A program made the position numbers and the translations under genes. A stretch of DNA of 36,836 nucleotides from Clostridiales bacterium (GTDB lineage: Bacteria > Bacillota > Clostridia > Christensenellales > Aristaeellaceae): assembly GCA_015056325.1 (NCBI GenBank), contig SVGL01000024.1, positions 1 through 36,836 of the forward strand, given 5' to 3'. The first letter of the stretch is position 1, and the number at the start of each line of letters is the position of its first letter. Below, piece after piece: positions 5,609 to 12,630 of this stretch. The notes below the pieces were generated by a model. The model made no database searches and was not told the origin of the DNA. It saw nothing but the letters and a program-made list of their open reading frames with translations.

Positions 5609-5960
5609 TTGCGATCATCTCCTTCAATTCATCAAATTCCTGCCGGGTGACGTACTCGGGCTGTGCAGACGGGGCAGTCTCCTGCAGCGGCTTGAACTCA
5701 TACGCCGCAATGGTCGGGTATCCGCCAGCGTCTGTGCGCTTGACGTAGAACACGTCACGTCCTGCATCAAAGAGCGCCGCCTCAGAGCTGGGTGCCAGAG
5801 GGTACGCCTTCGCGCCCTCCAGACCGGTCACCTGGATCAGGCCTGGCGCCGTCTGCTGCTGGGGGATCGGGGCCATCGGCGTGTAGTAGCTGCGCGCCGG
5901 AGCCTGTGGCTGCTGGTACTGCATTGGGTAGGGGTTGCCGTACTGGTTGAACATCGACAT
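5559..5960 (-). CDS. Pro/Gln/Tyr-rich protein with C-terminal helix, 133 aa
   Basis: The first gene of the module. ATG 5960 has AGGAGG with 9-base spacing; a second ATG lies two codons in. Residues 1-40 are low complexity (NQYGNPYPMQYQQPQAPARS). Residues 41-85 form a small folded part (LIQVTGLEGAKAYPL, ALFDAGRDVFYVKRTDAGG, IAAYEFKPL). The end carries a helix (YVTRQEFDELKEMI) and a charged tail. The middle part resembles small domains in Firmicutes phage and element proteins, but I cannot name a family. Confidence 0.55.
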   Translation of the reverse strand: MSMFNQYGNPYPMQYQQPQAPARSYYTPMAPIPQQQTAPGLIQVTGLEGAKAYPLAPSSEAALFDAGRDVFYVKRTDAGGYPTIAAYEFKPLQETAPSAQPEYVTRQEFDELKEMIANGKQPVRKAKPAESEE

Positions 5961-6130
5961 TTGTCATCGCCTCCTTGCACCAAAATTCTCCCACAAACTG
6001 GCTTTTTTCACGATGAAAGGACGGGGCAACCTTTGTGCAAGAAAAGTGCAAATCCCGGGCAAAATAAAAAAGCCACCCCCGTAGTGTGGACTGGACAGTT
6101 CCCCAGATAGCGGACAATAGAAAAAAGAGG
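5961..6130. other. Divergent intergenic region
   Basis: It separates the leftward module from the rightward 32-aa gene. It holds TTGCAC-type -35-like boxes on the minus strand but no convincing matched -10. The sequence near 6083-6118 (GGACTGGACAGTTCCCC, then AGCGGACAATAG) looks like the end of an IS3-type element, but no inverted partner or transposase is in the window. Confidence 0.25.
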
Positions 6131-6164
6131 CCTCCTGTTGTAGAATAGAAACTACGACAGGAGG
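6131..6164 (+). promoter_or_regulatory. Hairpin that sequesters the next ribosome site
   Basis: CCTCCTGTTGTAG (6131-6143) pairs with CTACGACAGGAGG (6152-6164): 13 pairs with one G-U and an 8-base loop. The right arm contains the AGGAGG of the 32-aa gene (spacing 7 to ATG 6172). When folded, the ribosome site is paired, so translation could depend on opening the stem. Confidence 0.5.
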
Positions 6165-6171
6165 TTTTAGC

Positions 6172-6270
6172 ATGGAAAGAAGATACAAGGTGCTGGAAAT
6201 CTACAAGGCCACGAAGAAGACGATCAGCGTTGATATGGATGCCCTGTGGGACGGTGGTGCCGATGGCTAA
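6172..6270 (+). CDS. Small 32-aa ORF upstream of DUF6291 gene
   Basis: It has a full AGGAGG site inside the hairpin above. It reads MERRYKVLEIYKATKK and ends in an acidic/Gly tail. The stop overlaps the next start (ATGGCTAA), so the two genes are translationally coupled. The basic first half and acidic second half could be a real peptide, or a fusion of an insertion-element start with the end of a phage gene. No family recognised. Confidence 0.4.
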   Translation: MERRYKVLEIYKATKKTISVDMDALWDGGADG

Positions 6271-6745
6271 TAAGCCGGGAGTGATGATCTACTTTGAAAC
6301 CGCAAAGGCGGTCAAAGGGCTGGACTATGAAACGAAAGGTAGCTTGTTTGATGCAATCATGGAATATGCAGAAGACGGCGTATGCCCGGAGTTTGACGGC
6401 GTTCTGTCTGCCGTATGGCCTTTCATCGCCCACAACATCGACCGAGATTCAGCGCGGTATGAAGAACTTGTTGAACAGAAGCGCAGGGCAGGAAAGGCAA
6501 GTGCGGCGAAAAGGCAAGCACTTGTAGACGATCGTCAACAGGCGTTAACAGGTGTTGACGGGTGTCAACAGATTCAACCAACAACATCATCAACCCCAAC
6601 ACCAACGACAACAGCAACAACAGCGGGAGCGTTAACCACTGGTGTTGAAAACACCCCCGCGCCCTACGGCCTGTATGAAAATGTATTCCTGACCCCGGCA
6701 GAGCATGAAACCTTGACGGCAGACATTCCAGAGGTTTCCCTTTAA
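6263..6745 (+). CDS. DUF6291-type phage replication protein, C-terminally truncated
   Basis: The reading starts MANKPGVMIYFETAKAVKGL. The N-terminal 75 residues (LFDAIMEYAEDG, PEFDGVL, VWPFIAHNIDRD, YEELVEQKRRAGKA) match the DUF6291 pattern of phage replication or primosome-organiser proteins. A Thr/Pro/Gln-rich linker covers residues 90-130. The C-terminal domain starts (YGLYENVFLTPAEHETL) but stops after about 25 residues, before the part that normally contains the Y-x-x-H / RRW-like helix. The truncation, plus ordinary chromosomal genes right after, marks a likely edge of the phage-derived region. The ATG at 6263 is chosen because it overlaps the upstream stop. Confidence 0.7.
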   Translation: MANKPGVMIYFETAKAVKGLDYETKGSLFDAIMEYAEDGVCPEFDGVLSAVWPFIAHNIDRDSARYEELVEQKRRAGKASAAKRQALVDDRQQALTGVDGCQQIQPTTSSTPTPTTTATTAGALTTGVENTPAPYGLYENVFLTPAEHETLTADIPEVSL

Positions 6746-6766
6746 AGGATTCTTCCCAGTATTTTC

Positions 6767-6795
6767 TTGACGAACGCAGTCGAAAAGCCTATAAT
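6767..6795 (+). promoter_or_regulatory. Promoter of the glycerophosphodiesterase gene
   Basis: TTGACG (6767-6772), 17-base spacer, TATAAT (6790-6795). It leaves a leader of about 45 nt before ATG 6848. Confidence 0.75.
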
Positions 6796-6847
6796 GATGT
6801 GGTATTGGAAACCTTAACGACAGTTGATACGGAAAGGAAATCCGGCT

Positions 6848-7897
6848 ATGAAAAAATTCCTCAAGGGCCTTTTGATCCTGGTGGCCGTGGTGGCCGCGTT
6901 CGCAGTGGTGTGCGCGCTGCTGCCCAAGCCTCAGAACTTCTCTCTTCAGAACCCCATGCTCAAGGACAGCCCTGACAGCCTGCCCATCCTCATCGCCCAC
7001 GGCGGCGGCAACCGCGAATTCCCCGACAACACCCTCGAGGCCTTCTACAACGCCTACAGCGTCGACCCCCGTGTAATGATGGAGACCGACGTGTCCATCA
7101 CCAAGGACGGCGTGGTCATCCTTTCCCACGACGTGCGCCTGGACCGCAAGACCAACGTCACCGGCGAGATCGCGGACTGGAACTACGCTGACCTGATCGC
7201 CCAGAAGGTCGATTTCGGCTACACCAACGACACCAAGTCCCAGAAGCTGGTGGAGGGCTCTGCGCTGAAGAAGTTCACCACCGAGGACGGCCGCAACGTC
7301 ACCCCGCTGGACGTGCCCTACCCCGACGGCGTCACGCCCCGCGATACCGAGGTCTTCCTCGCCACCACCCTGGAGGAGCTGATCACCTGCTTCCCCAATA
7401 ACCGCATCAACGTGGAGATCAAGCAGGAAGGCGAAAAGGGCATGGAATGCATGCGTGAGATCCTGCGCCTGCTGGAGAAGCACAACGCCTGGGACCGCGT
7501 GGTGCTGGCCTCCTTCCATAACGACATCTACGCCGAGTACCAGCGCCTGCAGAAGGCCGGCGAGGTGCCGGAGACCTTCATGTGCTCCCCCGGCCTTGGC
7601 AACGCGGCGCTGTTCTACGTGCTGCAGCTGCTGAACCTGGACGTGTTCTACACCGAGGAGACCTGCGTCTTCCAGCTGCCCACGGAGTATGAGATCGCAG
7701 CCGGCCCCATCGAGCTGACCATCGATCTGGCCACCGAGCACCTGATCGACACCGCCCACAAGCACAACCTGGCCGTGCACTACTGGACCATCAACGACAA
7801 GGACGAAATGCGCATGCTGATCGAACTTGGCGCTGATGGCATCATGAGCGACTACCCCCACCGCCTGGCGGAGGTCTACGCGGAGTACAGCAAGTAA
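6848..7897 (+). CDS. Membrane-anchored glycerophosphodiester phosphodiesterase family protein
   Basis: 349 aa. Residues 4-25 are an N-terminal membrane anchor (FLKGLLILVAVVAAFAVV). The GDPD motifs follow in order: AHGGGNREFPDNTLEAF (catalytic His and phosphate-binding loop), METDVSITKDGVVILSHD (metal-binding Glu/Asp and second His), NVEIK, and near the end HYWTINDKDEMRMLIELGADGIMSDYP. These enzymes hydrolyse glycerophosphodiesters to glycerol-3-phosphate and an alcohol, on the outer face here, using deacylated lipids or teichoic-acid-like polymers. An insert of about 45 residues (VDFGYTN to PDGVTPRD) lies after the second His, as in longer family members. It is monocistronic, with its own promoter and terminator. 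The ATG is used rather than the upstream TTG because a GGAAAGGAAA site precedes it. Confidence 0.85.
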   Translation: MKKFLKGLLILVAVVAAFAVVCALLPKPQNFSLQNPMLKDSPDSLPILIAHGGGNREFPDNTLEAFYNAYSVDPRVMMETDVSITKDGVVILSHDVRLDRKTNVTGEIADWNYADLIAQKVDFGYTNDTKSQKLVEGSALKKFTTEDGRNVTPLDVPYPDGVTPRDTEVFLATTLEELITCFPNNRINVEIKQEGEKGMECMREILRLLEKHNAWDRVVLASFHNDIYAEYQRLQKAGEVPETFMCSPGLGNAALFYVLQLLNLDVFYTEETCVFQLPTEYEIAAGPIELTIDLATEHLIDTAHKHNLAVHYWTINDKDEMRMLIELGADGIMSDYPHRLAEVYAEYSK

Positions 7898-7907
7898 TTG
7901 CATACAT

Positions 7908-7945
7908 AACAGCCCGGAGGCATATGCTTCCGGGCTGTTTGATTT
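7908..7945 (+). terminator. Terminator after the GDPD gene
   Basis: AACAGCCCGGAGGC (7908-7921) / GCTTCCGGGCTGTT (7926-7939), 14 pairs with one G-U, ATAT loop, followed by TGATTT. Confidence 0.8.
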
Positions 7946-7965
7946 GAAGTTTGGCGCAAATTCAT

Positions 7966-8180
7966 GTTTCCACCTCATCACCCGCTGCGGCGGGAGCTTC
8001 CCCTTGAGGGGAAGCCAAGGAAGCCTGGGCGAGAGCCTTCCCCTTGAGGGGAAGGTGGCCGAGCCGATAAGGTCGGGCTTGCCCGACGAGCGCTGTCAAC
8101 GCTGGCATTGATGGCGCGAAGCCTACGACCGGGTTTATCCCGGGCGCAGGCCGGTCAGCGAGGTCGGATGAGGTGGAAAC
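7966..8180. repeat. MITE-like palindromic repeat, composite copy 1
   Basis: It is bounded by inverted ends GTTTCCACCTCATC (7966-7979) and GGATGAGGTGGAAAC (8166-8180). Inside are two hairpins with CTTCCCCTTGAGGGGAAG cores (about 8008 and 8038), as in copy 36221-36350. Unlike that copy it also carries a second module at 8072-8123 (GTCGGGC-TT-GCCCGACGAGC ... GCGAAGCC), which is also found at 9252-9332 and inside the 21314 gene. No coding sequence is present; movement would depend on an enzyme encoded elsewhere. Confidence 0.75.
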
Positions 8181-8219
8181 GTCGTCCGTACAGCCCCCGA
8201 AGAAAGCTCCGTGTTCCCC

Positions 8220-8248
8220 TTGTTCGCCCGCGCAGTGCGTGCTATAAT
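8220..8248 (+). promoter_or_regulatory. Promoter of the AAA ATPase gene
   Basis: TTGTTC (8220-8225), 17-base spacer, TATAAT (8243-8248), 31 bases before ATG 8280. It lies just outside the repeat end at 8180. Confidence 0.7.
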
Positions 8249-8279
8249 GATGACACCACAGCCGAAAGGAGTCCCGCCC

Positions 8280-9161
8280 ATGCTCTACCTCAGCCGTTTC
8301 ACCTTCCCCAGCCAGGAGCGGGAGTCCTTCTACTTCCACGGGCCCCAGCGGCAGTGCTACAACACCTACTACCCCTTCGGCGTGATTGCCCGCTTTGATC
8401 CAACGGTCATCGAGTTCGAGCCCGTCACCATCCTCTACGGCGGCAACGGCACGGGCAAGTCCACCGCGCTCAACGTCATCTCGGAGAAGCTGGGCCTCCT
8501 ACGGGACGCAAGGTACAACCGCTCCAACTTCTTTGAAGGCTATGTGGGCCTGTGCGATGCGGAGCTCCGCCGCCCGGTGCCCGGCCACAGCCGTATCATC
8601 ACCTCGGATGACGTGTTCGACTACATGCTCAACCTGCGCGCGCTGAACGAGGGCATCGACGAGCGCCGGGAGGAAATCTTCCGCGAATACATCGAGGACA
8701 ATGACAAGGTCAACCCGTTTCGCTTCCGCACGATGGAGGACTATGACCGCCTGAAGCGCGTCAACCTGGCGCGGCGCATGACGCAGTCCGCCTACACGAA
8801 AGCAAGGCTGAACCCCAATGTCCGCGAGCAGTCCAATGGCGAAAGCGCGTCGTTTTACTTCACCAGCCGCATCCAGGACGGCGGCCTTTACCTCCTGGAC
8901 GAGCCGGAAAACAGCCTCTCCCCCACAAAACAGGCGGAGCTGTTGCAGTTCCTGGAGGACTCCGCCCGGTTCTACGACTGCCAGTTCATCATCGCGACCC
9001 ATTCGCCCTTCCTGCTGGCGATGCGGGGCGCCCTGGTCTACGACATGGAGGCGGACCCCGTCTGCCGCCGCAGGTGGACAGAGCTGCCCGCAGTGCGCGC
9101 CTATCACGATTTTTTCAAGCAGCACGAGGCTGCCTTCGACGATTTAGGAGGCAACCCGTGA
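8280..9161 (+). CDS. AAA/ABC-type ATPase (SMC-like, OLD/RecF-type fold), 293 aa
   Basis: The Walker A is GGNGTGKST near residue 58. The signature-like SNGESASFYF lies near residue 181, the Walker B LYLLDEPENSLSP near 200, and the His switch IIATHSPF near 238. The middle (about 75-170) is charged and helical. Such stand-alone ATPases act as DNA-linked or defence-related machines, or in small regulatory roles; no nuclease partner is fused here. AAAGGAG precedes the ATG. The TGA overlaps the GTG of a small downstream gene, so the two were coupled. I cannot assign a specific role; it is similar to widespread Firmicutes proteins annotated only as AAA family ATPase. Confidence 0.8.
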   Translation: MLYLSRFTFPSQERESFYFHGPQRQCYNTYYPFGVIARFDPTVIEFEPVTILYGGNGTGKSTALNVISEKLGLLRDARYNRSNFFEGYVGLCDAELRRPVPGHSRIITSDDVFDYMLNLRALNEGIDERREEIFREYIEDNDKVNPFRFRTMEDYDRLKRVNLARRMTQSAYTKARLNPNVREQSNGESASFYFTSRIQDGGLYLLDEPENSLSPTKQAELLQFLEDSARFYDCQFIIATHSPFLLAMRGALVYDMEADPVCRRRWTELPAVRAYHDFFKQHEAAFDDLGGNP

Positions 9162-9250
9162 AGAGCTATCTGATCAAGGACACCACCCGCGAGGAGCGGG
9201 AGCAGATCGTCACCGAAGCGCTGGGCAACATCGAGGCCAACTGTGACCTC
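9158..9250 (+). pseudogene. Truncated small conserved gene (MKSYLIKDTT type)
   Basis: A GTG start with AGGAGG 6 bases upstream overlaps the ATPase stop. The first 31 residues (MKSYLIKDTTREEREQIV, then EALGNIEANCD) match the start of a small Clostridia protein of about 60 residues that I recall from many genomes, sometimes mislabelled as purine-biosynthesis related. After Asp31 the frame runs directly into the palindromic repeat 9252-9332 and does not stop until far into antisense DNA at 10915. The normal C-terminal half is gone, so this looks like a gene cut by a repeat insertion or a deletion. Confidence 0.6.
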
Positions 9251-9251
9251 G

Positions 9252-9332
9252 GCCCCTTCCAGAGACTAACCCTGGAAGGGGCTTCGCCTCTCCAATGCAA
9301 GCATTGGCAAGGCTCGTCGGGCGCTGCCCGAC
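9252..9332. repeat. Palindromic repeat, module-2 copy in minus orientation
   Basis: Three hairpins in a row: GCCCCTTCCAG/CTGGAAGGGGC (9252-9282), CCAATGCAAGCATTGG (9292-9307), GTCGGGC-GCT-GCCCGAC (9316-9332). Read on the minus strand, it gives GTCGGGC-AGC-GCCCGACGAGC, a TGCTTGCA-centred palindrome, then GCGAAGCC. That is the order seen at 8072-8123, and similar to 21638-21700 inside a coding sequence. Confidence 0.65.
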
Positions 9333-9342
9333 CTCTTTTTTT
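9316..9342 (+). terminator. Rho-independent terminator formed by the repeat
   Basis: GTCGGGC (9316-9322) / GCCCGAC (9326-9332), then CTCTTTTTTT. It ends the ATPase transcript; the T run touches the stop of the converging GH43 gene. Confidence 0.75.
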
Positions 9343-10657
9343 ATTTCAGGGTGAACCAGTCCAGCGTAATCTTTCCGGTCATGCGCAGGGTGATGTCATG
9401 CTCGCCCGCAAGGCCGCCAAGGGCAACCTGCACGTCTGCAAACTCCGCCGAATCCACCGCAGCCGCACCCAGCGACTTCCCGTCCGCCAGCACCTCGATG
9501 CTGCCGCAGCCCTTGGCATGCAGGGTCATCTTGCTGCCGGTGCGGATGTCGTACACATGGGGGTAGCTGGCGTCGTTCGTGCCGCTCTCCTGGGCGATGG
9601 CAAAGCCCGCATGGCTGCCGTCAGCGTTCTTCAGCTCGACTTTCTGCACGCCCTCGGGGATGGACATGTACCACTCCGCCTCGATACGGTCCCAGCCAGC
9701 GAAGTAGCTGCCCACGCCACAGCGTCGGATGGTCTCGTCGATCATCAGCGTGCCGTCGTCGCAGAAATGGAGGTACAGCAGCCAGCTCTGCCGGTAGGAC
9801 CAGCTCTCCGTGCCGTGGCTGACGGCGTAGAACCACTGGCCCTTCCACTCCAGGAAGGAGCCGTGGTCAATGAAACAGCGGCCGTCCGGATAATGGGGGA
9901 TCTCCTTGCCCAGGTCGGAGTGGAAGATGTACGGGCCCAGGCGGTGCTTACTCGTGGAATAGCGGCCAGCCCAGTACATATACCAGGTGTCGCCATGGCG
10001 GAATACCTCCGCCTGGTCACTTCGCAGCACGCCCAGCAGCTCCTCCGGGGTGCCGTCCGCCGGATAAACGGGCACCTTGCGGGCCGTGCCGGGGACAACT
10101 TCGATCATGTTCTCCTTCAGCTGCATGGCCCAGTAGTGATCCGTCCAGTCAGAGCCGAAGAGGATGTAGGCATTGGGATCGTCCTCGTCCGGGAGGATGA
10201 TGTCCGGGTCGTAGGAATTGGTGGGCGTGATGCCCTTGGGGAGGATGGGCGTCTTTCCCCTTGCATCCACGAAGGGGCCGTCGGGCCGGTCGCTGACCGC
10301 CACGCCGGTGTCATCGCCTGCATTGGAGTAGTAGAGGTAATACTTGCCGTCCCAGGGGCTCTGCACGCAGTCGCAGGCCCAGCAGTTGACGGAATCATCC
10401 GGCAGATAGGTGTCCTCCCTACGGAGGGCGCGCTTCCACTTCCAGTGGACGAGATCCTCCGACCACATGACGTACCAGTCCTTCATGATGAACTGGTTGA
10501 CGCCCTCGTCATGCCCGACGTAAACATACATGGCCTCGTTGCCGGTGTCGGGATTCACGAAAATCTTGATGTGGGGATCGGGGAAGCGGTTGTCCGGGCG
10601 GCCGATGGGCGCCAGCGGATTGTGCAGCCGCTCGTCAGGATGGGGCGCATTCAGCAT
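9341..10657 (-). CDS. Glycoside hydrolase family 43-like protein, cytoplasmic
   Basis: 438 aa from ATG 10657 (AAAGGAGG 8 bases upstream). The N-terminal five-bladed propeller shows NRFPDPHIKIF (Asp27, likely base), YVMWSEDLVHW, YDPDIILPDED (second Asp) and later SDQAEVFRHGDTWYMYWAG, an acid-type Glu region. The last 100 residues form a beta-sandwich ending in DITLRMTGKITLDWFTLK, like CBM6-type tails. There is no signal peptide, so it should act on imported oligosaccharides, for example arabinose or xylose side chains. Its start overlaps the upstream gene's stop (ATGCTGA). It is the last gene of the long leftward operon. The exact GH43 subfamily and substrate are not evident. Confidence 0.75.
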   Translation of the reverse strand: MLNAPHPDERLHNPLAPIGRPDNRFPDPHIKIFVNPDTGNEAMYVYVGHDEGVNQFIMKDWYVMWSEDLVHWKWKRALRREDTYLPDDSVNCWACDCVQSPWDGKYYLYYSNAGDDTGVAVSDRPDGPFVDARGKTPILPKGITPTNSYDPDIILPDEDDPNAYILFGSDWTDHYWAMQLKENMIEVVPGTARKVPVYPADGTPEELLGVLRSDQAEVFRHGDTWYMYWAGRYSTSKHRLGPYIFHSDLGKEIPHYPDGRCFIDHGSFLEWKGQWFYAVSHGTESWSYRQSWLLYLHFCDDGTLMIDETIRRCGVGSYFAGWDRIEAEWYMSIPEGVQKVELKNADGSHAGFAIAQESGTNDASYPHVYDIRTGSKMTLHAKGCGSIEVLADGKSLGAAAVDSAEFADVQVALGGLAGEHDITLRMTGKITLDWFTLK

Positions 10658-11139
10658 GGCGGGGCCTCCTTTTTCTCTCTCGTCAGGCAATGGGCGACGA
10701 TGCTGCCCGGCACGTCCAGCACAAAGATGCCCTGGCTGACCGCGAGGACGATCGTCCAGGCGATGTGGAGCCGCCGCTGCCGGCATGCCGCCGCCAGGCA
10801 TCGAACCGTGTATGCGGAGGTCGTCAGCAGGAGCAGGCCATCCAGCAGGAACAGAACGATCACCGCCGGCAGCGCGATGAACACCATCATGCCCACCGCA
10901 AACACCAGCACGTAGAATGGGATCAGCGCCAGCTTGGCGAGCATTCCTGGCAGGGCAGAAACCGGCTTGCGGCACAGGGCGTACACGATGTTCGCCGCAC
11001 ACAGCACCACCAGGCCTGACAGCCACACCCACACCGGCGTGTAGGATGCCTGCACGGCGTCAATCATCGCGGCAAACAGCGCGACGCCCCCATAGGCCCA
11101 CAGCACCAACAGCAGCAGGGGCCAGGCAAATCTCTTCAT
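10651..11139 (-). CDS. Small multi-pass membrane protein, 162 aa
   Basis: ATG 11139 follows GTGAGG; a GTG four codons upstream is an alternative. Four to five hydrophobic helices are visible (WPLLLLVLWAYGGVALFAAMI, VWVWLSGLVVLCAANIVYAL, ALIPFYVLVFAVGMMVFIALPAV, LFLLDGLLLLTTSAY, WTIVLAVSQGIFVLDVPGSIV). No transport or enzyme motif and no Cys cluster. The end overlaps the GH43 start, so they are co-translated. I do not recognise the family with certainty; many Firmicutes carry such small membrane proteins of unknown role. Confidence 0.65.
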   Translation of the reverse strand: MKRFAWPLLLLVLWAYGGVALFAAMIDAVQASYTPVWVWLSGLVVLCAANIVYALCRKPVSALPGMLAKLALIPFYVLVFAVGMMVFIALPAVIVLFLLDGLLLLTTSAYTVRCLAAACRQRRLHIAWTIVLAVSQGIFVLDVPGSIVAHCLTREKKEAPPC

Positions 11140-11147
11140 GGCAAGCC

Positions 11148-11987
11148 TCACTTCACGGGAATACCGGCCTTCTTCGCAGCCTCGCGCATCACGGCGGCGG
11201 CCCTCATGTAGGCCGCATGGTCGGGCAGATGCTCCACAAAGACGGGTGTATCCTCACCCAGGCCGTGAGCCAGCTTCGTCACAAGCGGCAGGTCAAGGCT
11301 GCCCTCGCCCGGCGCAACCTCGTTGATCTGGATGGGCAGCATTCCGTCGGCGAGCTTGGCGTCCTTGGCGTGGATGGACACGATGTGCTCGCCCAGCAGG
11401 GTGAAGCACTTGGTGATGAACTCTGAGGCGTGGCGGTAGCGGTCAATCGAGTTGAGCATGTTGCAATAGTCCAGATGCACCTTGAAGGCCGCACGGTCGA
11501 CGTCCTTCATCAGCTGCAGATACTGCTCGGGGGATTCGGGCACCATCCAGGGCATGGGCTCCAGGGAGTAGGCCGTGTGGGTGGGCTTCACCGCGTCGAT
11601 GATACGGCGAGTATTCTCCACCACCAGATCGTATACCTGGCAGGTGTCGAGGATGGGATCATAACCGTCCCACAAATCGCCTGTGGAGCCGGAGATGTTC
11701 ACGCAGCAGTTCGCCCCGACGGTCTCGGCCAGCTCCAGCTGACGAATGTTCCAGTCCAGGTTCGCGGCGCGTTCCTTGGGGTCGCGGGCCATGACATTGC
11801 GCCACGCGCCCACCTCGCCGATGAGCAGATCATTGTCGCGGCAGCACTGGGCATAGTCGCGAATGGTCTGGGCAGAGGCAGTAGACTCCACCGGGAAAAT
11901 CACTGCACTGTAACCCAGCTCCTTCACATGCTGGAGCCACTCTTTGGGGCTGGAATAGGGCTTCATCACAGAACCGCCAAGACGCAT
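11148..11987 (-). CDS. Sugar phosphate isomerase/epimerase-like TIM barrel, 279 aa
   Basis: ATG 11987 has AGGAGG 7 bases upstream. It belongs to the xylose-isomerase-like TIM barrel family: VGANCCVNISGSTGD at strand 3/4, then the four likely metal ligands in order, Glu in YSLEPMPW, Asp in VHLDYCNML, His in SIHAKD and Glu in INEVAPGEG. The substrate-side loop MPWMVPESPEQYLQLM is typical. Such enzymes isomerise or epimerise keto sugars or sugar acids. Neighbouring GH43 and acetyltransferase genes suggest sugar catabolism, but the substrate cannot be told. Confidence 0.8.
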   Translation of the reverse strand: MRLGGSVMKPYSSPKEWLQHVKELGYSAVIFPVESTASAQTIRDYAQCCRDNDLLIGEVGAWRNVMARDPKERAANLDWNIRQLELAETVGANCCVNISGSTGDLWDGYDPILDTCQVYDLVVENTRRIIDAVKPTHTAYSLEPMPWMVPESPEQYLQLMKDVDRAAFKVHLDYCNMLNSIDRYRHASEFITKCFTLLGEHIVSIHAKDAKLADGMLPIQINEVAPGEGSLDLPLVTKLAHGLGEDTPVFVEHLPDHAAYMRAAAVMREAAKKAGIPVK

Positions 11988-11989
11988 GT

Positions 11990-12625
11990 TTATTCCTCCT
12001 TGCAGAGAATCTTCATCTGCTTGTCAAATTCGTCGTAAAACCTTGCGATATGCACGCCGTCCGCCAGGCCATGGTGCACCAACACGGACATGGGCATCAT
12101 CATGCGGCCCTTGTCGTTTGGCTGGTATTTACCCCAGGAAAAGCGCGGGTTAGCGTCCTCCCCGCAGGCGACGGGCTGGATCAGCTGCGTGTAGTGCAGC
12201 CAGGGCAGCGTGGACACGAAGTACATGCTCTGCACCTCGGCTTCCTCCTCGATGGAGCCGCTTTCCCGCGCAGCGCTGCGGGCGATTTCCGCCCTTTGGA
12301 GGAACTCCTTGAGGGGCATGTGGTGGCGCAGCGCGCAGTAGGCATAGGTACCATCGGGCTTGAGCTCGATGTGGGAGGTGGGACACTCATCAAACTCCAC
12401 GATGCCCCCATGGTCGATGCGGCGGCGGAACTCCGGCACCTCGTCCGCAGCGAGGGCGACGGCATGCAGCACCATCAGGTAGAAGGAATAGCCCTTCTCC
12501 TTGCACAGCGCCAGCAGGTCGGTAACGTCCACCTCCACCGTCACGCCGGCGTAGGGGTAAGCCATATTCAGGTACAGCTTGAAATGATCACGGCGGGGAT
12601 AATCCGCCAGGTCGATGCGCTTCAT
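11990..12625 (-). CDS. Chloramphenicol acetyltransferase-family protein (CAT-like), 211 aa
   Basis: The family shows in the C-terminal motif MPMSVLVHHGLADGVHIARFYDEF: catalytic His185 and Asp189, equivalent to HHAVCDG in CAT. N-terminal YPRRDHFKLYLN and middle HIELKPDGTYAYCAL and FSWGKY also fit. CAT enzymes are trimers that move acetyl groups from acetyl-CoA to a hydroxyl. In non-resistant gut bacteria such genes often act on other substrates; the operon context (sugar enzymes) makes an unknown metabolite likely. Chloramphenicol resistance cannot be claimed. ATG 12625 is used because the MKRIDLADYP start is typical; the upstream frame is open but overlaps another gene. Confidence 0.8.
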   Translation of the reverse strand: MKRIDLADYPRRDHFKLYLNMAYPYAGVTVEVDVTDLLALCKEKGYSFYLMVLHAVALAADEVPEFRRRIDHGGIVEFDECPTSHIELKPDGTYAYCALRHHMPLKEFLQRAEIARSAARESGSIEEEAEVQSMYFVSTLPWLHYTQLIQPVACGEDANPRFSWGKYQPNDKGRMMMPMSVLVHHGLADGVHIARFYDEFDKQMKILCKEE

Positions 12626-12630
12626 GGCGA

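Noticed and set aside
6083..6172. A full IS3-family insertion sequence
   Set aside because: Only an end-like sequence and a hairpin are seen; there is no transposase and no matching inverted end in the window.
9074..10915. Long plus-strand frame opposite the GH43 gene
   Set aside because: Only the first 31 codons from GTG 9158 have coding evidence; the rest is antisense to a real gene.
11990..12625. Chloramphenicol resistance gene
   Set aside because: The CAT-family motif is clear, but the operon is metabolic and many family members act on other substrates; resistance cannot be deduced.
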